DNA from: Lacimicrobium alkaliphilum
GTDB lineage: Bacteria; Pseudomonadota; Gammaproteobacteria; Enterobacterales; Alteromonadaceae
Assembly: GCF_002591895.1 (NCBI RefSeq)
Contig: NZ_NISX01000003.1
Location: 79,732 to 143,731, forward strand
DNA: 64,000 nt
Direction of reading: 5' to 3'
The notes below the pieces were generated by a model, which was not told where the DNA came from, did not search any database, and saw only the letters and a list, made by a program, of their open reading frames with translations. Below are positions 10,683 through 20,205 of this stretch, piece by piece. The stretch's first letter is position 1. Each line of letters begins with the position of its first letter. The translations under genes were made by a program, and so were the position numbers.

Positions 10683-11918
10683 CTATAATTGTAATTCTTT
10701 AAGTAGCTCATCGGCATAATCACAAGCCTGCTGATAGTTAATGGAAAATACATCCGGATCCTGGCCATTATCATAATTAAATAATGGCTGTGATGTGATG
10801 GCTGACCAGTCGTTGGTTTCAATACACGTCACTATTGACAAAATGTTTCCCAGTTCTCCCTCATAAGCCCTCAGAGCCGTCGCAAACTCAGGGTTAAGGT
10901 GCAGCGTATCAATCACTTCATCTGTGCTGATACTCAACATTGCATCCAGTAGCGACAGTAACCCGAGCAGGAACAAAGTGTCGCTGCGCTTCGGCATAAA
11001 GTGCTCACCGAGTAGCTGCATGAAAAGTGCCCTGGTCAGTGCCAGACGCATCAACTCAAAAGGTTTATGGGTGGTTAACTGACTTACAGATACAATAACA
11101 ATAAACTTCCTAAGCGCCTGCTCTCCGAGAAATGTTGCCGCACTTTTGATCGATACAATTTCTTGTTTACGTGTTTTACAGGCGATATTGGCTAGCCTTA
11201 ACACGCGGCTGGCCAGACCGATATCCTTTTTAAGTACATCACTCACCCGCTGATAATCGAGGGAATCACCCGTTGCAAGTGCCATCAGCTGCACAACTGT
11301 CATCTGCGCAGGATTAAGATTAATTTTTTGCATCATTTCAGGACGGGCAAAAAAATACCCCTGAAAATAATCTGCGCCACAAAGTTTTGCAGAATCGAAA
11401 TCGTCATAGGTCTCGACTCGTTCTACGATTATCTGAGCAGTCGGAAACCGCGATCGCACCAGTTCAATATGACGGGCTGTCTCAAGCGGAGAATTCTGAA
11501 TCTCTACCTTTACATAATGCATATATGGCTCCAACACATCCCATTGACTCTTCCCATCATAGTCATCCAAAGCAAATACATAGCCTTTTGCGTGAAGGGC
11601 TTTAATAACCTCTACAACCCCCTCATTGACCAGACTTCGCTCGACAATTTCTATGACAAGATTCCCGGGGGGCAGAATATCCGGGATTTTTTGCAATAAA
11701 GACACTGCGGAAATGTTAACAAACGCTTTTTTGTCTTCAGTGATTTTTTCTGTCCCGTCGAATAGCAAACTCTCGTAAAACAACCGACTGGAAGCTTTCT
11801 CGTCATCCAGACCAGCCGGAAAGGCGTTTTGCTCCGAATCACGATAAAGAAGTTCGTAGCCATACGTGCGTTCTTGGCTATCCAGAATAGGTTGCCGTGC
11901 AAGGTAGTGATAATTCAT
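10683..11918 (-). CDS. EAL and HDOD domain signalling protein
   Basis: This 411-residue cytoplasmic protein has an N-terminal EAL-like domain (about 1-195) and a C-terminal HDOD domain (about 205-395), the layout of the YuxH/CdgJ type. In the EAL part the motif reads YELLYRD, so EAL itself is ELL. DDFG is replaced by DDYD, and a VKVEI lysine segment is present. c-di-GMP hydrolysis is therefore uncertain. V. cholerae CdgJ shows that some of these proteins still affect c-di-GMP levels and motility. The MSHA ATPase MshE in this window binds c-di-GMP, so a functional link is possible but only inferred. A GAGGGG ribosome site precedes the ATG. Confidence 0.9.
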   Translation of the reverse strand: MNYHYLARQPILDSQERTYGYELLYRDSEQNAFPAGLDDEKASSRLFYESLLFDGTEKITEDKKAFVNISAVSLLQKIPDILPPGNLVIEIVERSLVNEGVVEVIKALHAKGYVFALDDYDGKSQWDVLEPYMHYVKVEIQNSPLETARHIELVRSRFPTAQIIVERVETYDDFDSAKLCGADYFQGYFFARPEMMQKINLNPAQMTVVQLMALATGDSLDYQRVSDVLKKDIGLASRVLRLANIACKTRKQEIVSIKSAATFLGEQALRKFIVIVSVSQLTTHKPFELMRLALTRALFMQLLGEHFMPKRSDTLFLLGLLSLLDAMLSISTDEVIDTLHLNPEFATALRAYEGELGNILSIVTCIETNDWSAITSQPLFNYDNGQDPDVFSINYQQACDYADELLKELQL

Positions 11919-12225
11919 GGTCTGCCCCTCAAAAAGAACTTAGTACGACTAGGCCCAGTATTCAGATTAATGTGAAGTCGGGAAGTTTGCACTGAAAAGC
12001 CAGCAGTTGTGATCATTTCGGCAAACAGCCCAGAAAGGGCGTTGTCTGGAGGAGACTAAAAAGTATTGGACAGATATCACAGCCTGACCTAGTTTTAGTT
12101 AATGTAAGTTTTTGAACTCGTTAATAATAAGCTTACTGTCAGGGGCTATGTGATGAATAAAAAACCTTTCATGAACAACCGTCAGCTTTAAGGTCTGAAA
12201 AAACGACTATCTGTGCGGATTGGTA
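11919..12225. other. Intergenic region between the EAL-HDOD and 2OG oxygenase genes
   Basis: These 307 bases lie between the upstream side of the EAL-HDOD gene and the 3' end of the oxygenase gene. They are AT-rich and must hold the EAL-HDOD promoter, but I see no element worth naming, and no hairpin ending the oxygenase transcript. Confidence 0.4.
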
Positions 12226-12924
12226 TTACGCCCCTCTGTAAAGCTGTTCTGCACGGTTGAACAGCACCCAGGAGGTAAGAATGTATTTATCGTTGCTGCG
12301 GGTCACATTGCCCCTGTGGGTATGGGTAAAATAGGCTGGCGCTATCACCATTCGCCCCCGTTTTGGGCGAATCGTTTTGTTCTGATAATAAAATTCTGTT
12401 TCCCCGCCGTCTTCCACATCATTGAGATAATACATAAACAGCAAAATACGATGCAGTGCCTCATTCTGAGGTGATTGCGGGTACACCTCAGAATGCCAGT
12501 ACGGGTAACCACCTTTGCTGGCAGGGTATTTCTGCGCGTTAATATCTCCCATGCGAAACAGGTATTGCACCAGACTCTGCAGATTGGGCCGCGCCACCTC
12601 GTCGAAATTGTCCTGTGTAATCTTAACCGGCTCACCACTTTGCGGATGCCTGAGCGTCAGACCAATCGGGCCGATTAACGCAAAATAATATTTGGCAAAA
12701 TAGTCCACCAGATGAGACGTGGTGCACTCCAGCACTTCAGGCAACAGTGAAGAAAATTCACTGTTGGCACAGATTGACACGTCTTCGCTGACTTTCTTGC
12801 TGGTGTCAACGCCACCACCTGTGCGGCCTGGCTGGCGATTGGGACTGTTATCCACTTGTTGAATTAGCGCCTTACACAGATCTTCAGGTAAGGCGTTATC
12901 AATCACTTCAATAAACTGGCTCAC
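12226..12924 (-). CDS. 2-oxoglutarate/Fe(II)-dependent oxygenase (prolyl hydroxylase-like)
   Basis: The 232-residue protein has a C-terminal double-stranded beta-helix of the prolyl-4-hydroxylase type. The iron ligands appear as WHSEVY (His-x-Glu, near residue 140) and a distal His in FTHTHRG near residue 200, with the nearby Arg available to bind 2-oxoglutarate. Such enzymes hydroxylate a protein or small-molecule side chain using O2, but the substrate cannot be told from sequence. Translation starts at GTG 12924, preceded by a strong GGGAGGAG site. The thioesterase gene lies 38 bases upstream on the same strand, so the two may share a transcript. Confidence 0.86.
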   Translation of the reverse strand: MSQFIEVIDNALPEDLCKALIQQVDNSPNRQPGRTGGGVDTSKKVSEDVSICANSEFSSLLPEVLECTTSHLVDYFAKYYFALIGPIGLTLRHPQSGEPVKITQDNFDEVARPNLQSLVQYLFRMGDINAQKYPASKGGYPYWHSEVYPQSPQNEALHRILLFMYYLNDVEDGGETEFYYQNKTIRPKRGRMVIAPAYFTHTHRGNVTRSNDKYILTSWVLFNRAEQLYRGA

Positions 12925-12962
12925 TTTATACTCCTCCCGCCATCCTCTTCACACCTCAGACC

Positions 12963-13361
12963 TCACTCCTCACTTATTAATAAGGTTTGTAGCTGCTTAC
13001 TTACATCTTCTGGTATGGGCGCTGACTTTTGCTGATGATAATCAAAATGGACCAGTGTAGTGATGCCCTCAGCCGCTTTTTCTCCCTGCTGCCAGACTTG
13101 TTGTATCACTTCAAAAGAACTGTTGCCGACGCGCTGAATGCCGGTGCGTATCTCCACCTCATGACCAAAATAGATCTGACGCAAAAAATCAATCTTGTAG
13201 CTGGCCAGAATCAGCGGCCAGTTATCCAAATCTGCATCGGGCGTAAAAATACGAAACACGGGGTCTCTGGCGGCTTCAAACCAGCCTGCCAGCACTGTAT
13301 TGCTCACATGCTTAAGCGCGTCTGTTTCGTAAAACCTGACCTTAAATGTTTCACTTAGCAT
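12963..13361 (-). CDS. Acyl-CoA thioesterase, 4-hydroxybenzoyl-CoA thioesterase (hotdog) family
   Basis: The 132-residue hotdog-fold protein begins LSETFKVRFYETDALKHVSNT, the YbgC/4HBT pattern in which the Asp of ETDALKHVSN is the catalytic acid. These enzymes cleave acyl-CoA thioesters in the cytoplasm. The frame is open two codons further to a GTG at 13367, but that GTG is inside the GGAGTG ribosome site, so ATG 13361 is preferred. It is followed by the oxygenase gene in the same direction. Confidence 0.87.
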   Translation of the reverse strand: MLSETFKVRFYETDALKHVSNTVLAGWFEAARDPVFRIFTPDADLDNWPLILASYKIDFLRQIYFGHEVEIRTGIQRVGNSSFEVIQQVWQQGEKAAEGITTLVHFDYHQQKSAPIPEDVSKQLQTLLISEE

Positions 13362-13386
13362 AATCACTCCAATATTAATATGAACG

Positions 13387-13454
13387 GTAGGGTCAAATTA
13401 TTCGACCAACAACGCCACAGACTAACCATAAAAGCCCAATAAATTGGGCCCTAC
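13387..13454. repeat. Paired GTAGGGTC-type palindromic repeat
   Basis: GTAGGGTCAAATTATTCGACC (13387-13407) and GCCCAATAAATTGGGCCCTAC (13434-13454) are inverted to one another, and each is itself an imperfect palindrome. The design is the same as at 56640-56710, with a single arm at 5112-5133. It lies between the thioesterase start and the uvrA 3' end. Confidence 0.75.
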
Positions 13455-13504
13455 AAATCTCCTGTTGTTATTTTTATAACCACAAACTACAGGCTAATAT
13501 TTTC

Positions 13505-13704
13505 TTACCGCAGAGTCGCTGAGATCGCAAAGAACGCAGACTTCCATTTTTAAATCTCCAGACCCTCAGCGTCTTTGCGGTGAAATCAACCCACTCCCCT
13601 AATCCGCTTCGCTTGTTACGGGTCACGCCGAACTCTAGCCCGGATGCAGCGCAACCCGGAAATCCCTTAATTAACTCCGTGTTCTGTTGTGCCTCTGTGG
13701 TGAA
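13505..13704. repeat. CACAGAG/CTTTGCG-type repeats downstream of uvrA
   Basis: The 343-base gap 13362-13704 has no gene. Its right part contains inverted runs of the CCGCAGAGTCGCTGAG / CGTCTTTGCGGTGA kind (near 13507 and 13567), a TAGCCCGGATGCAGCGCAACC motif of the type seen as dispersed repeats in many proteobacteria (near 13637), and GCCTCTGTGGTGAA just before the uvrA stop codon. Confidence 0.6.
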
Positions 13705-16551
13705 TTAATTTTTCACGGTTGAAATATCTTTCAGCAAAGGCTTCAAGAAATGCCCCGTGTGAGAAGCTTCTGTCGCTGCTACCTGCTCTGGTGTTCCTTC
13801 AGCAACAATCTGGCCTCCGCCGGAGCCGCCTTCAGGCCCCAGATCAACCAGCCAGTCGGCGGTTTTGATCACATCCAGGTTATGTTCTATCACCACTACC
13901 GTATTACCGTGATCCCGCAATCGGTGCAATACTTCCAGTAACTGGCGAATATCGTGAAAATGCAGCCCCGTAGTGGGCTCATCAAGAATGTACAGAGTCT
14001 GCCCCGTATCGCGTTTGGACAGTTCACGGGACAATTTAACCCGCTGCGCTTCCCCGCCTGACAAGGTTGTGGCGCTTTGTCCTAAACGAATGTAAGACAA
14101 GCCCACATCCATCAGAGTTTGTAATTTACGGGCAAGTGAAGGGATCACGTCGAAAAACTCGCGCGCTTCTTCGACGGTCATTTCTAACACTTCATGAATA
14201 CTCTTACTCTTATACTTCACTTCCAGAGTTTCACGGTTGTAACGCTTACCTTTACATACATCACAGGGTACATACACATCAGGCAGAAAATGCATCTCCA
14301 CTTTGATCACGCCGTCACCCTGGCAGGCTTCACAGCGTCCGCCTTTAACATTAAAGCTGAATCGCCCCGGCTTATAACCTCGTGAGCGGGCTTCCTGGGT
14401 ACCGGCAAAAAGCTCACGAATCGGTGTGAATAACCCCGCATAGGTGGCCGGATTAGAGCGCGGCGTCCTGCCGATAGGGCTCTGGTCTATATCCACCACC
14501 TTATCCAGGTGTTCCAGACCACTGATGCTTTTGTGAGGAGAAGGCTCACCGAGTGTAGCCTTATTAAGCTCCTTATGAGCCAGCACATACAGAGTGTCAT
14601 TGATCAATGTCGATTTTCCGGAACCAGAAACACCGGTCACACAGGTCATCAGACCGATGGGCAGACGCAGATTGACGTCCTTCAGGTTGTTGCCCGATGC
14701 GCCTTCAAGCTCCAGCCATTTATCCTCTTTGTTTGCATGGCGCTGCGCGGGAACTGCGATTTTTTCTTCCCCGGACAGATACTTACCCGTTAGCGAGCGC
14801 TCACTGTTTATAATATCTTCAAGATTACCCTGAGCGACTATTTCGCCGCCGTGAACACCGGCACCAGGGCCGATATCGAGAATATGATCGGCAGCACGGA
14901 TGGCATCTTCATCATGCTCCACCACAATCACCGTATTACCGAGATCGCGCAAATGCACCAGGGTGCTGAGCAAACGTTCATTATCCCGTTGGTGCAGGCC
15001 GATAGAGGGTTCATCAAGTACATACATTACGCCCACCAACCCGGCACCAATCTGGCTGGCCAGACGAATGCGCTGAGCCTCGCCCCCTGATAAGGTATCG
15101 GCGCTGCGGGACAGTGACAGGTAGTTCAGCCCCACATTAACCAGAAACCGCAGTCTGTCGTTAATTTCTTTCAGAATCTTGTCCGCTATCTGCGCGCGCT
15201 GACCGCTGAGGCTCAGTTGCAGAAAATACTCCAGGCTGTCTGCAATAGACATTTCAGTCACATCAGGCAGGCGGGTATCACCAATAAAGACATTTCTGGC
15301 TTCCAGGCGCAAACGACTGCCGCCACAGCTGTCACAATGCTGCTGGCTGAGGTATTTGGCCAGCTCCTCACGCACGGCGTTCGATTCGGTCTCACGATAA
15401 CGACGTTGCATATTCGGGATGATGCCCTCAAAGGGATGCTTGCGCTCCATCACATCACCGCGATCATTGATATAACGAAACTTGATTGATGTCCCCTGAC
15501 TGCCATAAAGCACGATATCACGATGCGCTTTGTCCAGCTCTCGGAAGGGTTTCGTCAGATCAAACTGATAGTGATCGGCCACCGCCTGTAACATCTGAAA
15601 ATAGTAGTAACTGCGCTTGTCCCAGCCACGGATAACGCCACCAGCCAGACTAAGCTCATCATTGTGGATCAGTTTAGAGGGGTCAAAAAACTGCTTGGTA
15701 CCGAGACCATCACAGGTCTGACAGGCCCCTGCCGGGTTGTTGAAGGAGAACATCCTGGGTTCCAGCTCAGCCATGGAGTAGCCGCAATGGGGGCAGGCAA
15801 AGTTAGCGGAAAACACCACCTCCTCCCTGCCGGCATCATCCATCCAGGCTACTTTAGCAGTGCCCCCTGACAGATTCAGAGCGGTCTCAAATGACTCTGA
15901 CAAACGCAGTTGCAGATCCTCGCGCACTTTAAAACGGTCCACCACCACTTCAATTCGGTGCTTCTTGTGCAGATCCAGTGTGGGTGGGTCAGAAAGATCG
16001 CAGACTTCACCGTCAATACGGGCACGAATAAAACCCTGGGCGGCCAGATTTTCCAGAATTTTGATATGTTCACCCTTGCGATCCTGTACCACTGGCGCCA
16101 GCAACATCAGTTTGCTGCCCTCGGGCATCGCCAGCACTTTGTCTACCATCTGGCTGATGGTCTGCGCGTCCAGTGGTACTTTATGATCCGGGCAACGGGG
16201 CTCACCCACCCGTGCAAACAGCAAACGCAGGTAATCATAGATTTCGGTGATTGTGCCCACAGTAGAACGGGGATTGTGAGAAGTCGATTTTTGTTCAATG
16301 GAAATAGCGGGCGACAAGCCTTCAATATGATCTACATCGGGCTTTTCCATCATCGACAGAAACTGACGGGCATAGGCGGAGAGGGATTCCACATAACGCC
16401 GTTGCCCCTCTGCATACAGGGTATCGAAAGCCAGAGAAGACTTACCAGAACCAGAAAGACCGGTAATCACGATCAGCTTGTCACGGGGCAGGGTGAGATT
16501 GATATTCTTCAGATTGTGGGTACGGGCCCCACGAACTTCTATCTTATCCAC
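13705..16551 (-). CDS. uvrA: Excinuclease ABC subunit A
   Basis: UvrA is the damage-recognising ATPase of nucleotide excision repair and loads UvrB on DNA. The 948-residue protein has two ABC-type ATPase modules: Walker [15 protein letters not shown] near residue 31 and [14 protein letters not shown] near residue 645, each with an LSGGEAQR signature. Zinc-binding CxxC pairs are present (CPHCG near residue 253; CEACQGDG and CDVC near 740-770). Length is normal. Translation starts at GTG 16551 after an AGGTG site. A degenerate LexA-like site lies about 85 bases upstream. Confidence 0.98.
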   Translation of the reverse strand: MDKIEVRGARTHNLKNINLTLPRDKLIVITGLSGSGKSSLAFDTLYAEGQRRYVESLSAYARQFLSMMEKPDVDHIEGLSPAISIEQKSTSHNPRSTVGTITEIYDYLRLLFARVGEPRCPDHKVPLDAQTISQMVDKVLAMPEGSKLMLLAPVVQDRKGEHIKILENLAAQGFIRARIDGEVCDLSDPPTLDLHKKHRIEVVVDRFKVREDLQLRLSESFETALNLSGGTAKVAWMDDAGREEVVFSANFACPHCGYSMAELEPRMFSFNNPAGACQTCDGLGTKQFFDPSKLIHNDELSLAGGVIRGWDKRSYYYFQMLQAVADHYQFDLTKPFRELDKAHRDIVLYGSQGTSIKFRYINDRGDVMERKHPFEGIIPNMQRRYRETESNAVREELAKYLSQQHCDSCGGSRLRLEARNVFIGDTRLPDVTEMSIADSLEYFLQLSLSGQRAQIADKILKEINDRLRFLVNVGLNYLSLSRSADTLSGGEAQRIRLASQIGAGLVGVMYVLDEPSIGLHQRDNERLLSTLVHLRDLGNTVIVVEHDEDAIRAADHILDIGPGAGVHGGEIVAQGNLEDIINSERSLTGKYLSGEEKIAVPAQRHANKEDKWLELEGASGNNLKDVNLRLPIGLMTCVTGVSGSGKSTLINDTLYVLAHKELNKATLGEPSPHKSISGLEHLDKVVDIDQSPIGRTPRSNPATYAGLFTPIRELFAGTQEARSRGYKPGRFSFNVKGGRCEACQGDGVIKVEMHFLPDVYVPCDVCKGKRYNRETLEVKYKSKSIHEVLEMTVEEAREFFDVIPSLARKLQTLMDVGLSYIRLGQSATTLSGGEAQRVKLSRELSKRDTGQTLYILDEPTTGLHFHDIRQLLEVLHRLRDHGNTVVVIEHNLDVIKTADWLVDLGPEGGSGGGQIVAEGTPEQVAATEASHTGHFLKPLLKDISTVKN

Positions 16552-16633
16552 AAAAAAGACACCTGGTAGCAGAATGAAACCCCTATTGTCGCATATACCT
16601 CCCCCGACTCACGAATAAAAGTTCAGATTTAAG

Positions 16634-16649
16634 CCAGATCAATGTACAG
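16634..16649. promoter_or_regulatory. Degenerate LexA-like site between uvrA and the MFS gene
   Basis: Read on the uvrA strand this is CTGTACATTGATCTGG. It matches the CTGT half of the LexA consensus and the A/T-rich centre but ends CTGG rather than ACAG. It resembles the position and left half of the E. coli uvrA box. Binding is uncertain. Confidence 0.35.
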
Positions 16650-16766
16650 ATCTGATTGCTGTGGATGCTGTCGAAATTTCCAGCCTATGCTAAACTGCGC
16701 AGCCTGAAAACCGGCACCCTGTTGCCTTATTACCACTTTGATTTATCTGACTTTCGACGGGTTATT

Positions 16767-18116
16767 TTGAACAATACCGAAATTCGTGGAGCCAGTGCCC
16801 TGGCCATTGTCTATGTAATGCGCATGCTTGGCCTGTTTATGGTGATGCCTGTATTAGCAGTGCTGGCGATTGAGTATCCTGATTATTCTCCTGTTATGGT
16901 TGGCCTGGCAATTGGTGGCTATGGTCTGACCCAGGCACTGCTGCAAATTCCTATGGGCGTGCTCTCTGATCGCCTCGGACGCAAGCCGGTGATTATTGCA
17001 GGGCTGTTGCTGTTTGCTCTTGGCAGTCTCGTTGCGGCCATGGCAGACAGCCTGCTGTGGGTGGTTATAGGCCGGATATTACAGGGCGGCGGCGCCATTG
17101 CCGGTGCTGTGATGGCACTGGCCGGGGATATCAGCCGTGAAAACCAAAGGGCCAAGGTTATGGCTATTATTGGCATCGCTATTGGCTTTTCTTTTTATCT
17201 GGCGCTGTTACTGGGGCCACTGCTGGCGCAAACACATGGCTTACAGGGAATATTTTTCGTCACCGCATTACTGGCGCTGGCCTGTATTCCATTGGTGTTA
17301 TTTGTGGTGCCAACGGCCCGTAATCTGGCTCCAAGCGGCGATACCCTTCCCAGACTCTCTGAATTGGGAGCACTGCTAAGCCAGGGCCCACTGATAAAGC
17401 TGAATATCAGTGTGTTTCTTTTGCATTTATTGATCACCCTGCTGTTTATCCAGCTACCTACCCGATTAGTGGATCAGGGCTGGCTTCTCAGTCAACACTG
17501 GCAACTTTATTTACCGATATTAACCGCCTCAGTACTGGGTCTGATCGTACTGATGCGATTGGGTAAGCTGCTGGGACAGCAGCGGGTACTGATGCTGTCG
17601 ATACTGCTGATGGCGATCAGTTTTGCCGGCCTGATACTGGATACCGGTGTAGCGGGTTTGATAATACTCTGCTGGCTGTTTTTTACCGGCTTTAATTATC
17701 TTGAGGCCAATTTGCCGGCCATGGTTTCTACCCTTGCACCGGCAGGCAGAAAGGGCTCGGCCATGGGTGCCTACGCCAGCGCACAATTTTTAGGTGCCTT
17801 TGCCGGGGGTATGCTTTCAGGTGCCATCAGTCAGTATCTGAACACAAGCTGGGTTTATACACTGGCTTTACTGCTCTGTTTGATCTGGATTATGCTGATT
17901 CGCGGCCTTGCCGCTGGCGCCACTCATGCCAAAAGGTATACACTAGCGCTGGATGCGGACGGGGCAGCAGCCGGTCAATATGTAGAACAACTCAGACAAC
18001 TGGCTGGCGTCACCGATATTACCTGGGTTGAGGGGGAGAAGGCGGTATACCTGAAAGTCGACAGCCGGGCCTTTAACCTGCAACAGGCAAGACACATCAT
18101 CAGTCCATCAAATTAA
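16767..18116 (+). CDS. YajR-like major facilitator superfamily transporter
   Basis: This inner-membrane proton-coupled transporter has about 12 hydrophobic segments. The MFS motif A appears as GVLSDRLGRKPVI in the loop after TM2. A soluble C-terminal tail of about 65 residues (from AKRYTLALD to the end) has a ferredoxin-like alternation, as in the YAM domain of E. coli YajR. Substrate is unknown. The frame is open back to 16656, but the family N-terminus (NNTEIRGASALAIVYVMRMLGLF) fits the TTG at 16767. An ATG at 16665 is the alternative and would add 34 residues. It lies between uvrA (divergent) and ssb. Confidence 0.88.
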   Translation: MNNTEIRGASALAIVYVMRMLGLFMVMPVLAVLAIEYPDYSPVMVGLAIGGYGLTQALLQIPMGVLSDRLGRKPVIIAGLLLFALGSLVAAMADSLLWVVIGRILQGGGAIAGAVMALAGDISRENQRAKVMAIIGIAIGFSFYLALLLGPLLAQTHGLQGIFFVTALLALACIPLVLFVVPTARNLAPSGDTLPRLSELGALLSQGPLIKLNISVFLLHLLITLLFIQLPTRLVDQGWLLSQHWQLYLPILTASVLGLIVLMRLGKLLGQQRVLMLSILLMAISFAGLILDTGVAGLIILCWLFFTGFNYLEANLPAMVSTLAPAGRKGSAMGAYASAQFLGAFAGGMLSGAISQYLNTSWVYTLALLLCLIWIMLIRGLAAGATHAKRYTLALDADGAAAGQYVEQLRQLAGVTDITWVEGEKAVYLKVDSRAFNLQQARHIISPSN

Positions 18117-18141
18117 GTATTCTAAGCCGGACAACTATAAT
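18113..18141 (+). promoter_or_regulatory. Likely sigma70 promoter of ssb
   Basis: TATAAT at 18136-18141 has TTAAGT (18113-18118) 17 bases upstream. It is 34 bases before the ssb start codon and overlaps the end of the MFS gene. No clear LexA box is seen here. Confidence 0.5.
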
Positions 18142-18174
18142 TAACGCTGGAACCGGCAACTGTAAGGAGCAAAC

Positions 18175-18738
18175 ATGGCGAGCAGAGGCATCAACAAAGT
18201 TATTCTGGTAGGCAATCTGGGCCAGGATCCGGAAGTACGTTACACCGCAAACGGCAAAGCGGTAGCCAATCTGAGCATTGCCACATCAGAGAGCTGGAAA
18301 GATCAGAGCGGCCAGATCCAGGAAAAGACCGAGTGGCACAAAGTAGTACTGTTCGGAAAACTCGCTGAGATCGCAGGTGAATATCTGCGCAAAGGCAGCC
18401 AGATCTATGTGGAAGGTAAGCTGCAAACACGTAAATGGCAGGATCAACAGGGTCAGGACAAATACACCACTGAAATCGTGCTGGACCCCTTCAACGGTGT
18501 TATGCAGATGCTCGGTGGTGGCGCAGGTGGCGGTGCCCCCAGAGGCAATGCCCCGGCAGGAAATTACAATCAGGCGCCGCAGCAACAACCCGCGCAACAG
18601 CCTCAGTATCAGCAGTACCCCAATCAGGCTAATCAGGGTGGTGGACAGGGCCAGCCTAAACCTCAACAACAACCTCAGAATCAGCCCGGCTCAATGCCTG
18701 AACCGGATTTTGATTTCGATGATGATATTCCCTTCTAA
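18175..18738 (+). CDS. ssb: Single-stranded DNA-binding protein
   Basis: Ssb is the homotetrameric ssDNA-binding protein used in replication, recombination and repair. The 187-residue protein has an N-terminal OB fold (about 1-110, with [20 protein letters not shown] at the start), a Gly/Gln/Pro-rich flexible linker (about 115-172), and the acidic protein-interaction tip [10 protein letters not shown]. The start ATG follows TAAGGAGC. A perfect hairpin 36 bases downstream ends the transcript. The gene marks the chromosomal side of the island's left junction. Confidence 0.98.
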   Translation: MASRGINKVILVGNLGQDPEVRYTANGKAVANLSIATSESWKDQSGQIQEKTEWHKVVLFGKLAEIAGEYLRKGSQIYVEGKLQTRKWQDQQGQDKYTTEIVLDPFNGVMQMLGGGAGGGAPRGNAPAGNYNQAPQQQPAQQPQYQQYPNQANQGGGQGQPKPQQQPQNQPGSMPEPDFDFDDDIPF

Positions 18739-18754
18739 CGAACACGTTTTTGTG

Positions 18755-18771
18755 TTTTGTTAACTATAGAG
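18755..18771 (+). repeat. Candidate left recombination site, copy 1
   Basis: TTTTGTTAACTATAGAG shares TTTTGTTAACTA with the right-end site at 42647-42658. GTTAAC is itself palindromic. It lies 16 bases after the ssb stop codon. Confidence 0.4.
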
Positions 18772-18773
18772 TT

Positions 18774-18800
18774 GAGAAGCCCCATTAGTTGGGGCTTCTC
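18774..18800. terminator. Hairpin terminator after ssb
   Basis: A perfect 10-bp stem, GAGAAGCCCC (18774-18783) and GGGGCTTCTC (18791-18800), has a 7-base loop. The following T-tract is weak, whereas the upstream side is A/T-rich, so it may act in both directions. Confidence 0.75.
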
Positions 18801-18824
18801 GCTTTCAGTGCTAAAAAAATCTTG

Positions 18825-18854
18825 TTGACTTGTTACCTCTATGTTGTCTACATT
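18825..18854 (+). promoter_or_regulatory. Candidate promoter of the recombinase operon
   Basis: TTGACT (18825-18830) is followed at 18 bases by TACATT (18849-18854). The GTTAAC-containing repeat at 18858-18874 sits at the expected transcription start, so recombinase binding there could repress its own operon. Confidence 0.45.
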
Positions 18855-18857
18855 TAT

Positions 18858-18874
18858 TTTATGTTAACTATGAG
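18858..18874 (+). repeat. Candidate left recombination site, copy 2
   Basis: TTTATGTTAACTATGAG matches the right-end TTTTTGTTAACTAAGAG (42646-42662) at 15 of 17 positions without gaps. It is 8 bases upstream of the first recombinase start codon. Confidence 0.5.
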
Positions 18875-18882
18875 ACAAGGTT

Positions 18883-20205
18883 ATGTCGAAGCTTACCCAT
18901 CTACTTTTCCAATCAGGAGAGCGATATCCAGCCCTTATCGATGACGACGGCATACCTGACTTTTGGGTAACGCTTTACGTTACAGTTCAACTTCGAACTT
19001 CCCATACTGCTAATGCTATCGAGAATATCATCCGCAATATTATGCACTTCAAGCTGTGGGAAGAAGTCGAGCAGCGAGACATTATATGGGAACTAATTAA
19101 TGGGCAGCTGCCGGACAATGATGACGTCTACTCCCTCCGCGATCATTGCTTAGTCCAAACGAAAAGCGTACGCAGGATGCACAGATTAAAATCTGACGGA
19201 AATGTCGCCAGGCTTGAACAGCTTTTTCCAGCGGGTCGGAAAACGTTGCCACGAGTCAGCAAAACACATTATGCAATTCGGTTAACACATATCGCCGACT
19301 TCCTTAAATTCACAGCAAGGTGCGTAATGCGAAGGAGAAGCGACTACGCACAGAAATGTCAAGAAATAGACCGCTTTATCGAATTAATTAAAGCTCAAAG
19401 GAAAAAAGTCTCAAAACATAAGTCGAGGGCCAATTTTGAAGCTCCACCGATTGAAATATTTGAGAGTTTCATGGAGTTTGTGAACGAAAAAAATCCAGAT
19501 AACCCTTTTAAGAACCCCGGCATTCGATTTAGAAACTCCTTAATTTTCGAGTTGCTATACGCCACAGGGTGCCGTTCCGGAGAATTGCTTGGGTTAAGAA
19601 TTGACGACATTGATTTCATAAATAACAGAATTAGCATTGTTCGACGGCACGACACTGTCGATGATTGGAGGGCTAGACAGCCTGTTGCCAAAACCCTTGA
19701 ACGAAGTATTTTTATTGAAAACAACCTACTTCGCCGGCTGCGTAGCTACATTCTTGATGTTCGTTCAAAAATTCCGTTTGCAACTAAACATCCTTATATT
19801 TTTGTGACTCATAAGAAGGGCAAATATCAGGGCCATCCCATCTCAAACTCTAACTTTAAAGACCGAATTCTCAGGGCTGCTACGATGAAAAGGCCTGAGC
19901 TCTATCAAGGCATTACGCGCCACGGTTTCCGTCACAATTTTAACTACAAGATTTCAGTTAGAACTGATGCGAACAACGAAGCAGTCGCGCGGAACAAGGA
20001 GCAAGCAATTGCTGAGGGCAGAAGCCTCATAACTGAATCTCAGGAAATCAAAAGTAGAATGGAGCTTAATGGCTGGGCGTCTGAGAATTCAGCTCACATA
20101 TACAATCGCCGGCACATACGCGAGAAGGCTGATCTTTTGATGCGGAGCGACATGGAACTTCAATCTAATTTAACTCCAAAGGGAATTGACAATGAGAGCG
20201 AATAA
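18883..20205 (+). CDS. Tyrosine recombinase 1 of the island (GinA-like)
   Basis: This is a 440-residue phage-integrase-family protein. Catalytic residues can be placed: the first Arg in YATGCRSGELLGLR (R231), HGFRH giving the His-x-x-Arg pair (H347, R350), and the nucleophile in AHIYNRRH (Y407). An N-terminal SAM-like DNA-binding half precedes the catalytic domain. It is the first of three different recombinases in one operon, the arrangement of GInt islands, in which all of ginABCD are needed for movement. The ribosome site is ACAAGG. The next gene overlaps its end. G+C and codon use look lower than in the neighbouring ssb. Confidence 0.88.
   Translation: MSKLTHLLFQSGERYPALIDDDGIPDFWVTLYVTVQLRTSHTANAIENIIRNIMHFKLWEEVEQRDIIWELINGQLPDNDDVYSLRDHCLVQTKSVRRMHRLKSDGNVARLEQLFPAGRKTLPRVSKTHYAIRLTHIADFLKFTARCVMRRRSDYAQKCQEIDRFIELIKAQRKKVSKHKSRANFEAPPIEIFESFMEFVNEKNPDNPFKNPGIRFRNSLIFELLYATGCRSGELLGLRIDDIDFINNRISIVRRHDTVDDWRARQPVAKTLERSIFIENNLLRRLRSYILDVRSKIPFATKHPYIFVTHKKGKYQGHPISNSNFKDRILRAATMKRPELYQGITRHGFRHNFNYKISVRTDANNEAVARNKEQAIAEGRSLITESQEIKSRMELNGWASENSAHIYNRRHIREKADLLMRSDMELQSNLTPKGIDNESE

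Noticed and set aside
15910-16569. 219-codon open frame opposite the uvrA 5' end
   Set aside because: It overlaps conserved UvrA coding sequence and its product has no recognisable motif.
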